64,000 bases of DNA from Sinonovacula constricta. Lineage: Eukaryota; Mollusca; Bivalvia; Cardiida; Solecurtidae. The position numbers and the translations under genes are program-made. Below the pieces are notes generated by a model. It searched no databases, was not told the DNA's origin, and saw only the letters and a list, made by a program, of their open reading frames with translations. Of this stretch, positions 36,456 to 61,299 are shown in pieces (position 1 is the stretch's first letter; each line of letters opens with the position of its first letter). The stretch spans positions 36,352,862 to 36,416,861 of the forward strand of contig CM017561.1 of NCBI GenBank assembly GCA_007844125.1, written 5' to 3'.

Positions 36456-36969
36456 AATAAAATTATTACCCTATTGTGGCTTTTACTAAGGATTACAATA
36501 ATTAGTGATGTTAATAACAAAAGCTGTTTACATGTAAAACGAAACGATTTGATTTCAAGGACACTTTGTAAGCGAGTGTATAAGGTCAACGGAAAATATT
36601 CACCAAGGTAGTTAATTTTTAAGGTACAATGGAGGACAACTGAATTGTTAGTTTACAAGATAGCATTGTATTTCGTGTGATGCCTTAGGCAAATAAGCTG
36701 CAACCGCATCGAAGAATAGTTGAGGGTTTATAGCAAAATTTACATATGTTAATATTGATTTGGTTTGAGTTTATATTTAACGGATTAAAATGTCAAATCA
36801 GAAGATATGTGCGAATATTTAGTATTGTTCTGAAGTCCCTTAGACTCTTTGTTAAAATAATAAATTACAAAATGTTAATGTATTTGTTAAATACATCTTC
36901 AGTCCAAATAACCCTTAAGATGGCAACAGTATGAGCTCAAACATTTGTATGTACCGAGCATGAGTATAA

Positions 36970-37046
36970 TTGTTTACCAAATATTTATTTTACTTTATTT
37001 CTCCTATATTCTTGTTCACCAAATATTTATTTTGCTTTATTTCTAA
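36970..37046. repeat. Local tandem duplication, about 47 bp
   Basis: The stretch gtttaccaaatatttatttt (then actttatttct) recurs immediately as gttcaccaaatatttatttt (then gctttatttct). It lies inside duplication copy 1. Confidence 0.85.
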
Positions 37047-37790
37047 AGTGCGACCTAATTTAATGAATATGTTGGTCAGCCTGAAATCATGTTACTTTTG
37101 AGTTATTTAAGTGGCCCTTACAGATTACATATTAATCTCAACGACTACATATGGTTGTAAACCCAAACACAATTAATAAACCAACTTATTGGTTTAATTT
37201 AGTCAATTTAAAAATATAATATGCTGCAAAACAAAGGCAATTCTTAAAAAAGTTCTAACATGAGATTAAACAAATGATTCCCAATCACTTGACATAGGCT
37301 CTTCTATGGGAAAATAAAAAAAAAGAAATTAGGACATAAGCATTTGTAAATATACGAAAAGATTTCTCTTAAAAGGCGATTTCGTTGACATCTTCCTGAA
37401 AACGTTTATTAAGTTTAATGGTTAATTAGAAAAGTTCATCTGATGTTGAAACACCAAGTTTTAGTGTGACACTTCCTGTCCTGGTTGTTTTTATCGAAAA
37501 GAACAAACAAAGTTTAAATAAAACATTAACAGATGAAAACAAAGGATGAAAAATAACCGATCAATCGATAATAGAAAACAGTCTTAAGTTATTGACACCT
37601 AACTTGGTATTCATAAGGGAATGGTATTTTACTTTGCAGTTTTCATTTTTTGTATCTTTTCCCCCTGACATGTCCAACAATATTGCCACCTTATGTACGA
37701 CGCATTGAACGACGCATAAATATTTTTGATTCATTGAAATACTCTGATTGATTCGTGTCAGTATTGAGAGTCGTACAGTTGGCAGCGTTA

Positions 37791-37980
37791 TTTGGGACTT
37801 AATATACAGTAAAGTATGTTTAGATTGACCCCAGTCGTGCTATCAGTAGTCCGCAGCGACGATCGCTGGTTAAGTACTGCGTGTTTATTGTTCACGGGTC
37901 CCTTTTTCTTTCTACTTAAAAGGGTCTTCAGAAGTCAAATGCTAAGGCGATAGATGAACTTATCTTTAATAGTCATTAAA
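37791..37980. repeat. Repeat F, copy 2
   Basis: Same order as 25030: tttgggacttaatatacagt, then gctatcagtagtccgcagcg, then ctaaggcgatagatg. Diverged in the middle. Confidence 0.65.
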
Positions 37981-38008
37981 ACTTAAACGCGCTCTCGTGT
38001 ATGCCCTA

Positions 38009-38087
38009 GATGATGATGATGTTGATGATGATGATGACGATGGTGATGATGATGATGATGATGATTATGATGATGATGAAGATGATT
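38009..38087. repeat. (ATG)n microsatellite
   Basis: About 80 bp of GAT/ATG triplets with interruptions, giving a poly-Met frame that is an artefact. Confidence 0.95.
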
Positions 38088-38126
38088 TATTTTGGACTTA
38101 TTGATAAACAACTTTGTGTGTGTTGT

Positions 38127-38147
38127 GGGGGGGGGGGGGGAGGGGGG
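38127..38147. repeat. Poly(G) tract, G14-A-G6
   Basis: A run of fourteen G, one A and six G in otherwise AT-rich DNA. It could form a G-quadruplex and is prone to slippage and to assembly error. Confidence 0.95.
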
Positions 38148-38608
38148 ATTGCTAGCTATTTAGAATTTAGGTTTAGAATCAGATTTAAATTGTACCTACG
38201 TTCACTATACATATTTTACTGAATGGAGATAAATGTTTGTCTACCGAAACACTTGCCATGTAAACGGTGTTTTGGGTATCTAGATGAAGTGGTTTAGTCA
38301 CTTCCTCTGGATAGTATCTTAGTATTCATGCAAGAACAAACCTAAATGTACTGGACTTGACTAGACTGTACTGGACTAAAAGTTACATTATTCCTAGAAG
38401 TACATTTTAAATACAAAGTTGTCGTTGTACAAGTGTAACACTATTGCCTTCCTTGAAATAACTTGAATTCTATAATATTATTTTATTAAAAGAGTTAATT
38501 ACTACAAAAACAATGTTCCATATTTATATCATATGAAAAAAATCCAAATCTAAGGGGTTTTTTTCATACATTTTTCTTCCCCCATATGTACCATATCGTG
38601 CATTTGAA

Positions 38609-39010
38609 CCATTTTAAGCATGATAATTGTTTGCACCTCATATCTTACAACATCATATCTAAGTCAACTTTTAGAGGAAAAATGTTATTAAATTTTTTTC
38701 AATATTTTCCAATGATTTAATAAGGATATATGATAATATAAATATTGTTCATTATAATGCAGCAAATTATGTTGCGTACATGTACTTAAAATATTGCTTG
38801 ATTTAATTTGTAAGCTTATTGGTATATGAAGTATATTGTGATAGTTAACATTGAAAATACCCTTGGGGAGACAAGGAATTGCATCTAAATTCTAATCGAA
38901 TGTCGTATAGATTCAAACTCAATAAGTTGTGACAATAGCATCACGAAAACAACAACTATCGTTCGAGTATATAAATATAACAATCAATAAATCGTCTCAG
39001 AATAAGATAA
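38609..39010 (+). repeat. Repeat G, copy 2
   Basis: Direct-orientation match to 32153-32558, with small indels throughout. Confidence 0.75.
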
Positions 39011-42000
39011 CACTTCCTAGACTTCTTCACAATAAAGCTTCCCTGTGCAAATAAAAGCTAAATGAAGAGGCAGTAAACACTGGGATTCCCGACACGTGTT
39101 TACATTGAAACACATAAATTGCCGCTAGATTATAAGCTGGTAGAGCATGTTGATGACAAAGAAAGAGATAAGAAACGGAACTGTAAACTGGAATACAAAA
39201 GTTGAAATAAGTAAGTTGTATATTCTAATCGTTTAACGTCAAAATTTAAATTCTGCGTTTAAATACCGCTCAATTGTAAAACGGTATGAAACCAACTGTT
39301 TTTACTCATTGACATTTAATTCTGCGCGATTATAATTATTGGCTTGTGATAGAAAGATTTAAGGTGGAACTATAGTGGATATAGATTTAATAAACCGAAT
39401 ATCACGTTTTGATAGGGATTATAGCATTTTGTTATAATATTATTAACAATTCAGGTTTATAATCTACGCATTTATAAGTAAACATCATTACACCAGCATT
39501 AAGTTATTCCTGGAAGTGACATCGATGAAAACCAAAATTAAACTAATTTAACAATGAAGGTTTGTTTAGTTCAGTTCTGCGCTGATATACATAACGTTAT
39601 CAAAAATGTCTGTTGCAAATATTTTGAAGTGACTATTTTATATTTTCGTTTACAAATATCAAAGTACAATGCATTCTCAAATTGGATTGTATTACTTATG
39701 TTACAATGTAGATAGACTCGACGAATAAGTATTTTTCTCCTGTTAAAGAGATATTAAAGAGAGATATGTTGCATATTATTCCGAAAAATAACGGAATTGC
39801 TTAAAGGATTAGTGGGGCAATTTACCATAAGTTCTATGTTGGCAATGTTTAAATCGATGTAAAAATCAAGAGAATTAGCCAACACTATGTATAGTAGGCC
39901 AAATGAAGTGTGTGTTTAATGTTACAGTTTGAATTACTCAGATATTGCTAAAGGAAGTAGTTACAGGCATAACTTATCTTTAGCACTAAAAGTCATCCAG
40001 ATCGTAGATAAATGGCAGTCATAAAACATACCTTTGATACACATTGCTCATTAAACTGTAATGTGCCATACGATGACATATGGCTTTCCAAAACTAAAAC
40101 ATAAACTTAACGATTATTTAATGATAAAATACCAAAAGAATACATACATAGATACATCCCTTTCAAAACACTCGCAAGCACATGTATTTAAAGGCCATAC
40201 TCCAATAAGATAAATAGCGCAATAAACACGTTCCTTTAAAAGTTTGATATTGCCATAGTCAATTCACATGGACTAACATGTAACCCAATCAAGACATCAA
40301 ACTCATGCCTAACCTTCGTATCAACAACGCTTCATGATATAATTATTATAGTGTAAACCATTTTATGAGGTAGAAATTGACGGAAATGTGACACAATTAC
40401 CGAACCCATGCTTCACGATGCAGACATTTTAAGAAATTATCGACTTTAGTATTTTGAAAGTTTCTTAACTTCTGTAAGGAAAATAAAGGTACAAAACAAA
40501 CGCAAAAAAGTACGTTAATTAAGAATGTTAAAGAATGTTAAAATCACCGTAAAGATTTTAATGCATAGTTAAATGCAAGTTTACGTTAAAATTACCAAAC
40601 AAAAATGCAACATCTTAATGTACACATACAAAATGTTATTTCAGAGAAATCGAAAAATTTCCAGACATTTCAGGTGTATAGAGCCCAAGTTGGCTCATTT
40701 GCTGGGTGACTGTTCCAATGCATTCCTATTGACACGTAACCCCGAATTCCTACGCTGTGATGCGACAACGACAAGACTTACTATCCATGACATGATATGA
40801 TAACGCTTAGTATCCGAGGCATTCCAAATTAACCACCCTCGTTAAAGTCAGATTAAGCATCTTGAGTAATTGTCTTAGCTCGTGCCGAATGAATACCAAT
40901 TTTCATCAGCTATTTTATGTAATTTATTGTGTCACTTTGACATGAAGCTGACATATAAATACTTTTACAGTGTGCTTTTCAACATTCAATGTTATGTCGC
41001 TTTGTTCGTGGGACACTAACATGACTAAACAACCCACCACCTATCCCACCTATCTTTGAATATAATAATATATCCATAAGTGAGTGGTATTATTTGTCAT
41101 TTCCACCATTGGGGGTAAACATTTGGAAGTAGACCGAACAAAAGTGACTGCTACTATGAAAACAACAATAAATCTATGTTCTGTCCGGATTATATAAGGG
41201 TTGCAGATCGCAGTTACAAACTGTAAGATATAATAAAGTGGTGTGGTTCAATGAATCTCACTGCAGATCGTATAAACAACTTAGATGCATTGTCGGTCTA
41301 ATGGAATGGCTATAAAAACTCTAAGAACTTTTATACTTAAATTAGACTGTAACTTATCGAGTAGCCGAAGGTACTGTCCTTTAATAATAATGGTAACCTT
41401 AAATCGGTGTAATCAGAAATGCATTATTTTATAATAAGATCTTTAATTTCTTTTATTTAATTGTCTATAGAAGACAAATACATTCACAAGAGTTATCCTT
41501 ATAAAAGCAAAACATCCATTTGATAGATATACGCACAGGGATATTTCATAATGGTTCGGTACATAATGATTTCAATTTTATGTCTTTCAGCATTTTTTTC
41601 TTTAAAATACAGTTAATTTAGTCTAAAAAGATAAAGTAGTCCATGTGTGATTGCATTAAAGAGCGAAACATAACAATTTATTGAACCATCGCTTTGACAT
41701 ATGACGAGGTAGGCCCGTTGATATTCCAGTGGACTATTTTATGTTTATCAATTTTAAGTCATTAAAAGTGTATACGATATTAAAGAAGTCTACATTAACC
41801 CTATTCGCGAAAAATCATTAACTCGTAGAATCATTTTCTTTATAACATGAGAGGAGAAATAAATGTATTTCTTTGTTTCTGTCGTAAAACCGGAATGTTA
41901 AATGCTACCAATGTAAAGATACAAAACAAGACGCTTTTCATGGGGCGAACAAACGCATGCACTATGTTTCTTAGCCGACTAGTTATATACTTAAGTCGAT

Positions 42001-42566
42001 AAACTAAATGCGAAGCCAGTTGTAATGACAAAAGTGCGTCCATTGATAAGGACGTTTCTGTAATAAAATGTTCTAAAATCAAATCAATCGTCTTTGAAAT
42101 TGTTATGTTTAAGTGTCATTGTCAAGTCGTTTGAACTATTACTTCAAAGCAGAAGTTAAACAATAAACATATTCTCAAGAAAAGCCAATCGTTATGTTCA
42201 AGTCATACACCAATATACGCCTACTTGAAACGTGGAATAATACTAAAGCTAGCACTGGTCTAGTTAAATGGACGGAAGCTGAAATAATTGATATTAAGAT
42301 GTTTCAACTTTCATCCGTATCAAGCAGTTTTGTAATACGAAATACAAGATAAATTTTCCCGTACATATTAAACAAAGCAACGAACAGCCACACTTTTGTA
42401 GAATGCTTGATCAAGTATGAATACATGTAAGCACGGGGCGTGCACATGTGTACTTTTGCAGTCTGCTACTTAATTATGTATAGTCTTCTATATACCGATG
42501 CATTCTTAAGGTAACTATACTTCCGTTGACACCTTCTGCCCTAGGGGAATTATCATCTACAAAAAT
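39011..42566. other. AT-rich interval, nothing recognised
   Basis: Only short frames on both strands, such as 75 codons at 40573-40800 and 80 codons at 41840-42082 (-), without domains, splice context or repeat matches inside the window. Confidence 0.5.
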
Positions 42567-42725
42567 ACGATTAATCTAGTTGCGCCATCAGTAGTCAACA
42601 TCGACGATTACAGGTCGAGTGATGTTGTATTACTTTCCATGTGACCCATGCATCCGTTCTAATAAAATAATCTTTGTCACCAGGATTTGATTACAAAGGC
42701 GTCTAATAAGTTTATCTCGCATAGA
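42567..42725. repeat. Repeat F, copy 3 (diverged)
   Basis: It shares gcgccatcagtagtcaacat, ttactttccatgtgaccc and a final ggcgtctaataagtttatct with the 25 kb copy. It lies directly before SINE family C copy 2. Confidence 0.5.
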
Positions 42726-42831
42726 CGAACACGGAACGCAAACGCTATTTCATTGAACTGTACAATGTACAAGGTCACTTACTTGTGGATAACAAGCTTC
42801 ATCAAATATTTGTCCACTTGAATCAGAAATA

Positions 42832-43075
42832 CTGCTGTCTTCACTGTGTATTGCATGCCGTGAACACTTGGGACACTACCAAACCTCATCACATTATCCT
42901 GACCTCGAGCCAATCAATCGTGGAACTACACTTATATTTAGCTTGAGCGTTAGCAAGGGAGATACATAGCACTACCATTTTTCTGACTTTGGTTTGCCGC
43001 GACCTGGGTTCGAACCAGGGGCCTGCCGTTCAAAGAACTGACGCTCTATCGATTACACTACCAGGTCCGGTCAGC
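42832..43075 (-). repeat. SINE family C, best copy
   Basis: The - strand head begins ggacctggtagtgtaatcga, then tagagcgtcagttctttgaa. The T-arm-like ctggttcgaacccag is intact (RNA polymerase III B box). The body then matches 24210-24455. The acceptor-stem halves do not pair as in a functional tRNA, so I call it a SINE. Confidence 0.85.
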
Positions 43076-43299
43076 AAAGATAACTATAAAGATTAGAACG
43101 AGAGTTAGGAAGGTTGAATATTGTGAGGATGGCAGTGATGGTGTCAATTAATTATTTTTCGGCATTGCGCTATTGATGATTGACAATCGTTGTTATTGTT
43201 CCTTTGACAATAACTGCATTTCAATGATTTAGGGCCACTTAAATATACACTGTGAACGTAAGGTGAAGAGATAATGTTTGAAATATATAATAATGTATC

Positions 43300-43520
43300 G
43301 CAAATTTAAACTACCTCTAGATCGGGGTACATGCAAGTTAATGTTAGAATGGCATAAACTATATGACGAGACCAGACATAGATAGACAAAACACTATAAG
43401 CATCGCTTTTAATCGGTCAGTCGGCAAAATCACCGACTGGTGTGTTCAACTCTGGTTTGTAAAGCGCTCCAATATCGCACTTCCTGAATGTTTTTTTCAA
43501 AGACAGTGTATAGAAAAATC
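43300..43520 (+). repeat. Repeat family E, diverged copy
   Basis: Contains aaactacctctagatcgggg, atgacgagaccagacatag and the core as taatcggtcagtcggcaaaa, then gcgctccaatatcgcacttc. The open frame seen in other copies is broken here. Confidence 0.7.
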
Positions 43521-46097
43521 AAAGTGAGAAAACTATTAGTAACGACAGCATTGAGAGTTAAAAACTGAAGGATAGCATTAGCAAACAATATAAAGAAAAA
43601 TAATTGCAATAAACTAATAATGCTGTCACATAAAAAATCAATTACGAATGAACCATTTTGTTATAACAAATGTACCCATCGTATAGTCAATGCTGAGTTT
43701 GCGTATTGCCTAAACTCCAATCCTTAGATAACATAAAACGTTCAGTGCACTGCAGTTTCATAAATATGCCTTTTTCCTGTATATCCGAATACTTGAGCAT
43801 CTTTCGATGGTTGTTTTTTTAACCTTTTAGAACAGTTTAAATAGTGTGTTGTCAGTGCATTTAGGTAAATCGACCTTGCTTGTAAGGAATGCTGTCGATA
43901 CACTTAATAGAATTTTAAAAGTGGTCTAAAGGATATCTAGACGAATTTGTTATTTGGTTTACATTAATATTCATGTTATGGATAGAACGAAGGTTAAATA
44001 TATCTCGAGGGTTTATTATCTCACTTTAAAGTCACTGGACGTATTTTAGGCGTATGTTCTTGCATATATGCATCTGTATGTTTAGTAGTTGTGCTTATTT
44101 TTGTTTTTTTATCATTTAGAAATTATTGATTGTTAAAGGTTTGTGTTCATCGCGTCATTATAAATGCGTCAAAAACGGTCGAAAGATCAATTACTTCGTT
44201 TTACATTACTGTCCCATTGACATGTAATAAAAGCTATACAAAGAAGGTGTATGTAGTTAAACCTTACAATGATTCCCCAATTTCAACAACTCTGTTAAAA
44301 TTGTTTGAAAAAATATAAACTAAAATTATTCATCCTGAAATATCAAATTGACAAATGTATTATTCAATGTCATTCTACAGTTAAAAACCCATATAGTATA
44401 TTTTTAATATATTCACCTATACGATAAGAATAACACCTGAAGGACCAAAACCAATTTATATATAACAAAAACGAAGAAAGATTAGTTTCAAAGCAAATCT
44501 GTGACAATGGCTTCAAATCGCATTTGGCATTGAAAGATAATTTGAATAAAATGTCGATATAGAAATCAGAAATGCATTTCATTAGCATCGTATGAACCAC
44601 AATGTTACCCTAAGAGGGAGCATTGAAACGACACAATGTTAATTAAGGCTCGTGTGTGTAGAAGTAACATTCACGTTAAACGAATTGCTTTGTATTCATG
44701 TACAATACGTTAGTGGGCAGACGAGATAAACTGACATATTATTCACCTCGTTCAAATTAATGAGACAATCGATGTACTTTCACATGTCCCTACCGATGTA
44801 GAATGTAACCTGATTGGTGTTTATTAAGTTAAAGTACATCACCATAAACACATTTACGACATCAAAAATACGCTGTTAAAGCAAAGTCATTAACATGGTT
44901 TCCTTTATTGAAACTCTCGATAAATTATTAATTCTGGTCATAAAATTGAAAAAATACATCTTTGATTTAATGTATTTTTTCTTTGGTGGTCACAAGAAAA
45001 GTACTTATTTCTATTACCTTAAGAAAATTATCTAATATTTTCACATAAATATGGATGTGATTTCAATTTGGTTTGATAATTTATTTTTTTGTCTTGAGAT
45101 ATTTATGTTGGTATTGATGAAATATGTCATTATTCTGAGAATATACGTTTTCCTAGTTTATCGAAGCGTCAGCACAACCATCCGGTTTCTATCGAGACTT
45201 CACTAGGTTGCCAGTATTGATATTGTGCCAAAGTATATCTTACGTGGACCTTAATAAGGTGCCCATGTTCGGGTACCTACACAACACTTTCTTAATCATA
45301 ACATCTAAACTAAACTAAACTTTATTTTAGTAACACTGTGTTATTATATATTGAAGACCGATGCCCGACCATATACGATTTATGTACATCTCGTACATAC
45401 ACAATGGAATGTACCCGGCAGATTTATAATTTATTGTTGTTTAATGCATGAAAGAGACAAGTACACTGCCATTTGAAGAATATGAATAAGGTAATGACCT
45501 GTGAGGGTTGCCACATATATTTTTATTCTGAACTACATGTAATACTAGAAATGTATTTGTATTTTATATTTTCGGTTTTACGACACACCGACACTTAAAA
45601 TGTCATACGGCGCCAAATACAATGACGTCTAACTTGAATAGAGTATAATCAGATTAAAATTAAAATACGCGATTAGAAAAATAAACATAGATTATGCAAA
45701 AATAGTGTGAATTATAATTAAAAACAGGTTAACATATTAAACAGTTTAATACTAGAAATGAAATACAAACTATTCGTGTTAAATGTAAAAAGGTGCTACA
45801 AGGAAATATGAAGCGTGAAGGTTTTACTCTTTGCATGTGTTAATACATACAGAAAAAATATTAAGAACAAATGTGCTCTTTTTTTAAATAAACGTTTAGC
45901 AGTAACACAAGAATGGAAAAAATAAACTGTTTTAACACGGTAAAACCTGTTGGTCAGGTCGCAGAAACAACTGACGCGATATATTTATCTGCACGTCAGT
46001 CAGTGAATAATGACATTACAAAAAGGTCTGAAAGCGTGCCAGCTAAAGATAAGTAGTAGAAAGTATTATTATAAGTATTCATAAATATTCATTTGTT
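43521..46097. other. AT-rich interval, repeat-like patches only
   Basis: Possible old repeats near 45165-45300 and 45575-45620 (less AT-rich, with simple palindromic bits). No copies inside the window confirm this, and no gene is supported. Confidence 0.4.
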
Positions 46098-46110
46098 TAT
46101 ATTATTATTA

Positions 46111-46168
<58 letters not shown>

Positions 46169-46185
46169 CATTATTATTATTATTA

Positions 46186-46241
<56 letters not shown>

Positions 46242-46251
46242 ATTATTATTA
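46098..46251. repeat. (ATT)n microsatellite
   Basis: About 150 bp of nearly pure ATT triplets with a few ATC and TTTTT interruptions. It gives poly-Leu and poly-Asn frames on the two strands, which are artefacts. Confidence 0.97.
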
Positions 46252-57794
<11,543 letters not shown>

Positions 57795-58080
57795 CGAAAT
57801 GAAAAATAATGTCCACATAGTATTTAGAAGAGGGAGAAGTATTAGTTGTATACGAAGAACCACACACAATTGTTGATTGTAAATTTATTCGTGTAATAAA
57901 AAGATGACCAGAGAACTGTTAATAGTTGTAGCATTTTGTTAATGTGAAGATGGAATTGAGGAACCAAAGTCCTGATGTCCTTCAAAGGAAATATACCGTT
58001 AATCCTTATAGGATGAATTAAATGACAACTTAAATTACATGCACGTGGAGATTTTTGTACGACCACCACACTGCAAGACA
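57795..58080 (+). repeat. Repeat family E, 3' portion
   Basis: It matches 14020-14310: aatgtccacatagt, then gaccagagaactgttaatag, gaagatggaattgaggaacc, aatccttataggatgaatta and attacatgcacgtggagatt. It ends about 115 bp before the candidate exon at 58196. Confidence 0.85.
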
Positions 58081-58195
58081 CCGGTGTCATGATAACTCTG
58101 AGCTTTGTATTAATGTATTTTACAACAAATTTCACTTTCATTACAAATAAACTTATTACTCTTATTTTTGTAATAGTCATTTCAAAATTTTACAG

Positions 58196-58331
58196 AGAGC
58201 ATTTAAAGTGCAACTGTTATACTCCCGATATTGGCCTGCATGATCTACTAGAAGATCGGATGTGGAGGAACAAGCAGACAATATATTCAGACAATATTCC
58301 CCAGCCAGAAGATGTTTCTTTTACTGTCGAT
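58196..58331 (+). CDS. Candidate internal coding exon, 136 bp, unrecognised
   Basis: It is bordered by an acceptor (caaaattttacag, ending 58195) and a strong donor (GAT before gtaaga, from 58332). One frame is open across it: EHLKCNCYTPDIGLHDLL, then EDRMWRNKQTIYSDN, then IPQPEDVSFTVD (45 codons after one leading base). Composition is less AT-rich than the surroundings. I recognise no domain and see no partner exon nearby, although flanking exons could lie beyond the window or in long introns. It could also be a decayed exon. Confidence 0.35.
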
Positions 58332-60169
58332 GTAAGAACAAATAAACATTAATTAAATACACAAGACAAAAGGGAGTGAAAATGAAGAAAAAACGAGGAA
58401 ACCAAGCAGAATATATAATTATAAATGTCGTTAAGAACAGGAAAAGACAATAATAGAGAATACAATGATACTTGTTTATAGTGAATGTATATATGTTTTA
58501 TAAAAAACAGTCGGGTAAAAACTATATTTAAAATAAAAGCATTATATTATATTATTCAACATAAATTTAAATATTCCCTGGGTAATAACTTGAGTTGAAC
58601 GTTTTTCGTCGTAGAATTTCAGTATTAAGGAAATGATGAAACTATTAACATTCCTATGTTTCACTTGCCACGTTTGTTCATTTCATATTTGTTCAAATGC
58701 GTAAAATGGTAACAATAACAAGCGCTTTATAACTATCCTTAACACAACAGAGAACAGTCTCAATCATGTTGAGAGTTATAACAAGCCATTCGGCAGCTAA
58801 AGGTATACGTAACAATTAATAGAGACAATAATTATCGTAGAGATTTAGATATATTCGTCATTAAACAAAAATCCGTATTGCGTGAATTTATCAAGTACGA
58901 AGCCCGCCCGAGTTTGTTAGTATATTCTTTGTCCTACCATCGAAAATCTGCCCTTGTTTCGTAGTGTTGTGGCAAGATCATTTGATTTTTATCAGTCCTA
59001 TCAATATTGCAACAAAACAAATTTTAAGGCGATTCGCTTGGAATAAATGTTTCTGTAGATTAATGAAATATTCAAAACCGTAATTGTTTATAGAAGAATC
59101 TTACTTATAAATGCAATGAGCAGTTATTTTCTATTGTTTATGATATTCGTTTCTTGGGTTCTTTACTTAAAACATGCAGCTACTATATGTATATTTATTG
59201 TAGTTCACCCCTTCATTAACAGTTAAAGTTTTACCTCCTTGGGATGCCAAACATATAGAGATGTATTCAGTTATACTGTTTTATTAAACACATAAAATCA
59301 GAGAAATTGTGTAATTATCTAACTGAACACGTAAACAGTTACTTTTAGCTAAATTGACCGAGCATAAATAAATGAATGAAGATTACGCTTTTATTTATTT
59401 TATGTCTCATTTACTAAGAACAACAAATAAAAATAGAGCAAATACGATAGAAATGCGAAGATAGAACAAATGAAACATTTTATTATAAGAAGGTGCAAAA
59501 GATTAAGGGTAATAACATTTTGTTTACCCATTTTCAACATGGTAATTCTCTGCAAGAAGATTCTCTGCAGCAGCTTTAGATGAATATGCTCGAATCCTTT
59601 TAATTCTGCCAAAAATCCATGATCGTTGTTTTAAAGTTATATGTGACATGTACTTGAAAGCTAAGAATTTTATATTGGTTAGAGCCAAGATATATTACAG
59701 AAAAGTACAACGTTTCAAAGTGTCGACACCAATATTTGTTTCATGACTTGAACATTTGTGACTGGCCATATCAAAATCAGTCTCAAGTCGCTTTTCAGAT
59801 TATCGAGATAATCCGAACAGGTGCAAAAAATATCAATTTTTAGATTCTGTAATATTATTAACGTTGAGACTCTTTACTACGTATAAATTGAAACGTAGTC
59901 GAATTAGGTAAGTTTTTGACTGTTTATTTTAACTTTTATCGGACCCTATACTATGTTTACGTTCACATAACTATCGAGATTATGCAACAAACAAGGGATA
60001 AGGAGCCCAATTTATTAGCGCATTTCAAGCACAGAGGTTGTATTTGGTATCGTAATAAAGGTTAGTTCCCGGGGAAATCAATTATAATATTTTTAAACAT
60101 ATAATCTCTTAAGATAAGTGACCAACACAAAGGAAATCACGCACCTGTTGCTAAATAAGCCTATCAACT

Positions 60170-60220
60170 TTTCTGATTGGTCAAACTGACGTCACGTGAT
60201 TTTTTCTCTACTTCCGGTAT
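60170..60220. promoter_or_regulatory. Candidate TATA-less promoter: CCAAT, CRE, E-box and ETS cluster
   Basis: Within about 45 bp lie an inverted CCAAT (ATTGG, 60176-60180), a perfect CRE (TGACGTCA, 60187-60194) overlapping a palindromic E-box (TCACGTGA, 60192-60199), and an ETS core (cttccggt, about 60212). This set is typical of housekeeping-type animal promoters and is unusual in this AT-rich window. On the + strand the first ATG at 60301 opens only an 11-codon frame; the direction of transcription is unknown. Confidence 0.4.
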
Positions 60221-61299
60221 CCTGTCGAAATTATTTTTTTTACTGATCTTTCCTGTTTACTGCGTCTTTGTTATTACTGGATAATAAATAGCTAACACAA
60301 TGGGTTCATCACCAGAAACAGTGGCTAATGCCTAAATGAGTCAGTAAATGGGTCAACTCTTTGAGGTATCGGAAAACTGGGAAAAAAATTGATTACAACT
60401 TACAAGTGCAACTGGTACGTTGGACTCTAATAGTGACAGTAGAATGTGTTATGATGTAGAAGATACCTGTGCAGACATTGCTAATTCTCAAGTATTTCTA
60501 TTAAAGTAAATCTGTGGATTTATTTTAAAACCTTAAAAATAGTGTCGCTCTCATATAGTAACCGAGACAAAGAAATTGACACGTTTATGATTTTCTATGA
60601 TCACTCATTTTTTCAAAAGTGTTGTATTATATTGTTGCTTTGTTAATAAATGAGTATGTTCATTAAAAAGAGTTGTGATAATTTATATAGATAATGTTGG
60701 TTGCTACGCCATTTTGTTTTAAGTACAGACCAAAAATGTTTATAAAAAGTTTCAGTGCCGTTTTCTCCACATTTAGGCCCTAAACTGTGTTACTTTAATT
60801 TGAATAACTTTCCACAGGAACATAGGTTCCTGTATCGTTTTAAGGGTATTTTTATGTTCTATACAATAAATTAAAAAACTAAAAATATAAATTTTACGAC
60901 TTTAGACTGATTTTGATATGACCAGTCACATTCATTCAACTGCAGTTTGCTACCAAACAACATGACGTCTGTTTCCGATGCCTTCATTTTAGTTTGTTTT
61001 GATTCATCCATTTGTTACTGTACCGTGTTTAAGCTAGCTGAGAAACGCCATTTGATTCAGCGATAGCAAATTTGTCAGCAAGATTCGAATCCGATTAATT
61101 TGACAGAAGATTTAAAAGGTTTTTCTACCAGTTAGCAATGGCACTAACTTATCGAGTTCTTTTCAATCCTCATGTGCCTTAGTATTCTAATCTCTAAACA
61201 TTTTTCTCTCTTTATTATTAAGTTAATTTCTGTACTATTTTGTTAATGATTTCATGTTTTCAAGATCTCGGTTTGGACAGTTGCGTTCGCCATAAATGA

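Larger units (their letters stand above)
35190..37180 (+). repeat. Diverged direct duplication, copy 1
   Basis: It matches 61300-62890 in the same order and orientation. Landmarks include gaccctgt...atagcatgttttg (35238), gttacgaagtgtt, ggttgttgctttctgtta, ggacactttgtaagcgagtg and aacccaaacac near the end. Copy 1 contains an additional family E element (about 36137-36455) absent from copy 2. The class of the parent sequence is unknown. Confidence 0.75.

Noticed and set aside
42985..43070. tRNA gene on the - strand with an intact T-arm
   Set aside because: The acceptor stem does not pair and the sequence runs on into a body shared with two other copies, so it is a SINE head.
58089..58195. Hydrophobic N-terminal extension (MITLSFVLMY...) read continuously into the 58.2 kb exon
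   Set aside because: It is AT-rich and includes the acceptor itself; it is more likely intron sequence read through than a signal peptide.
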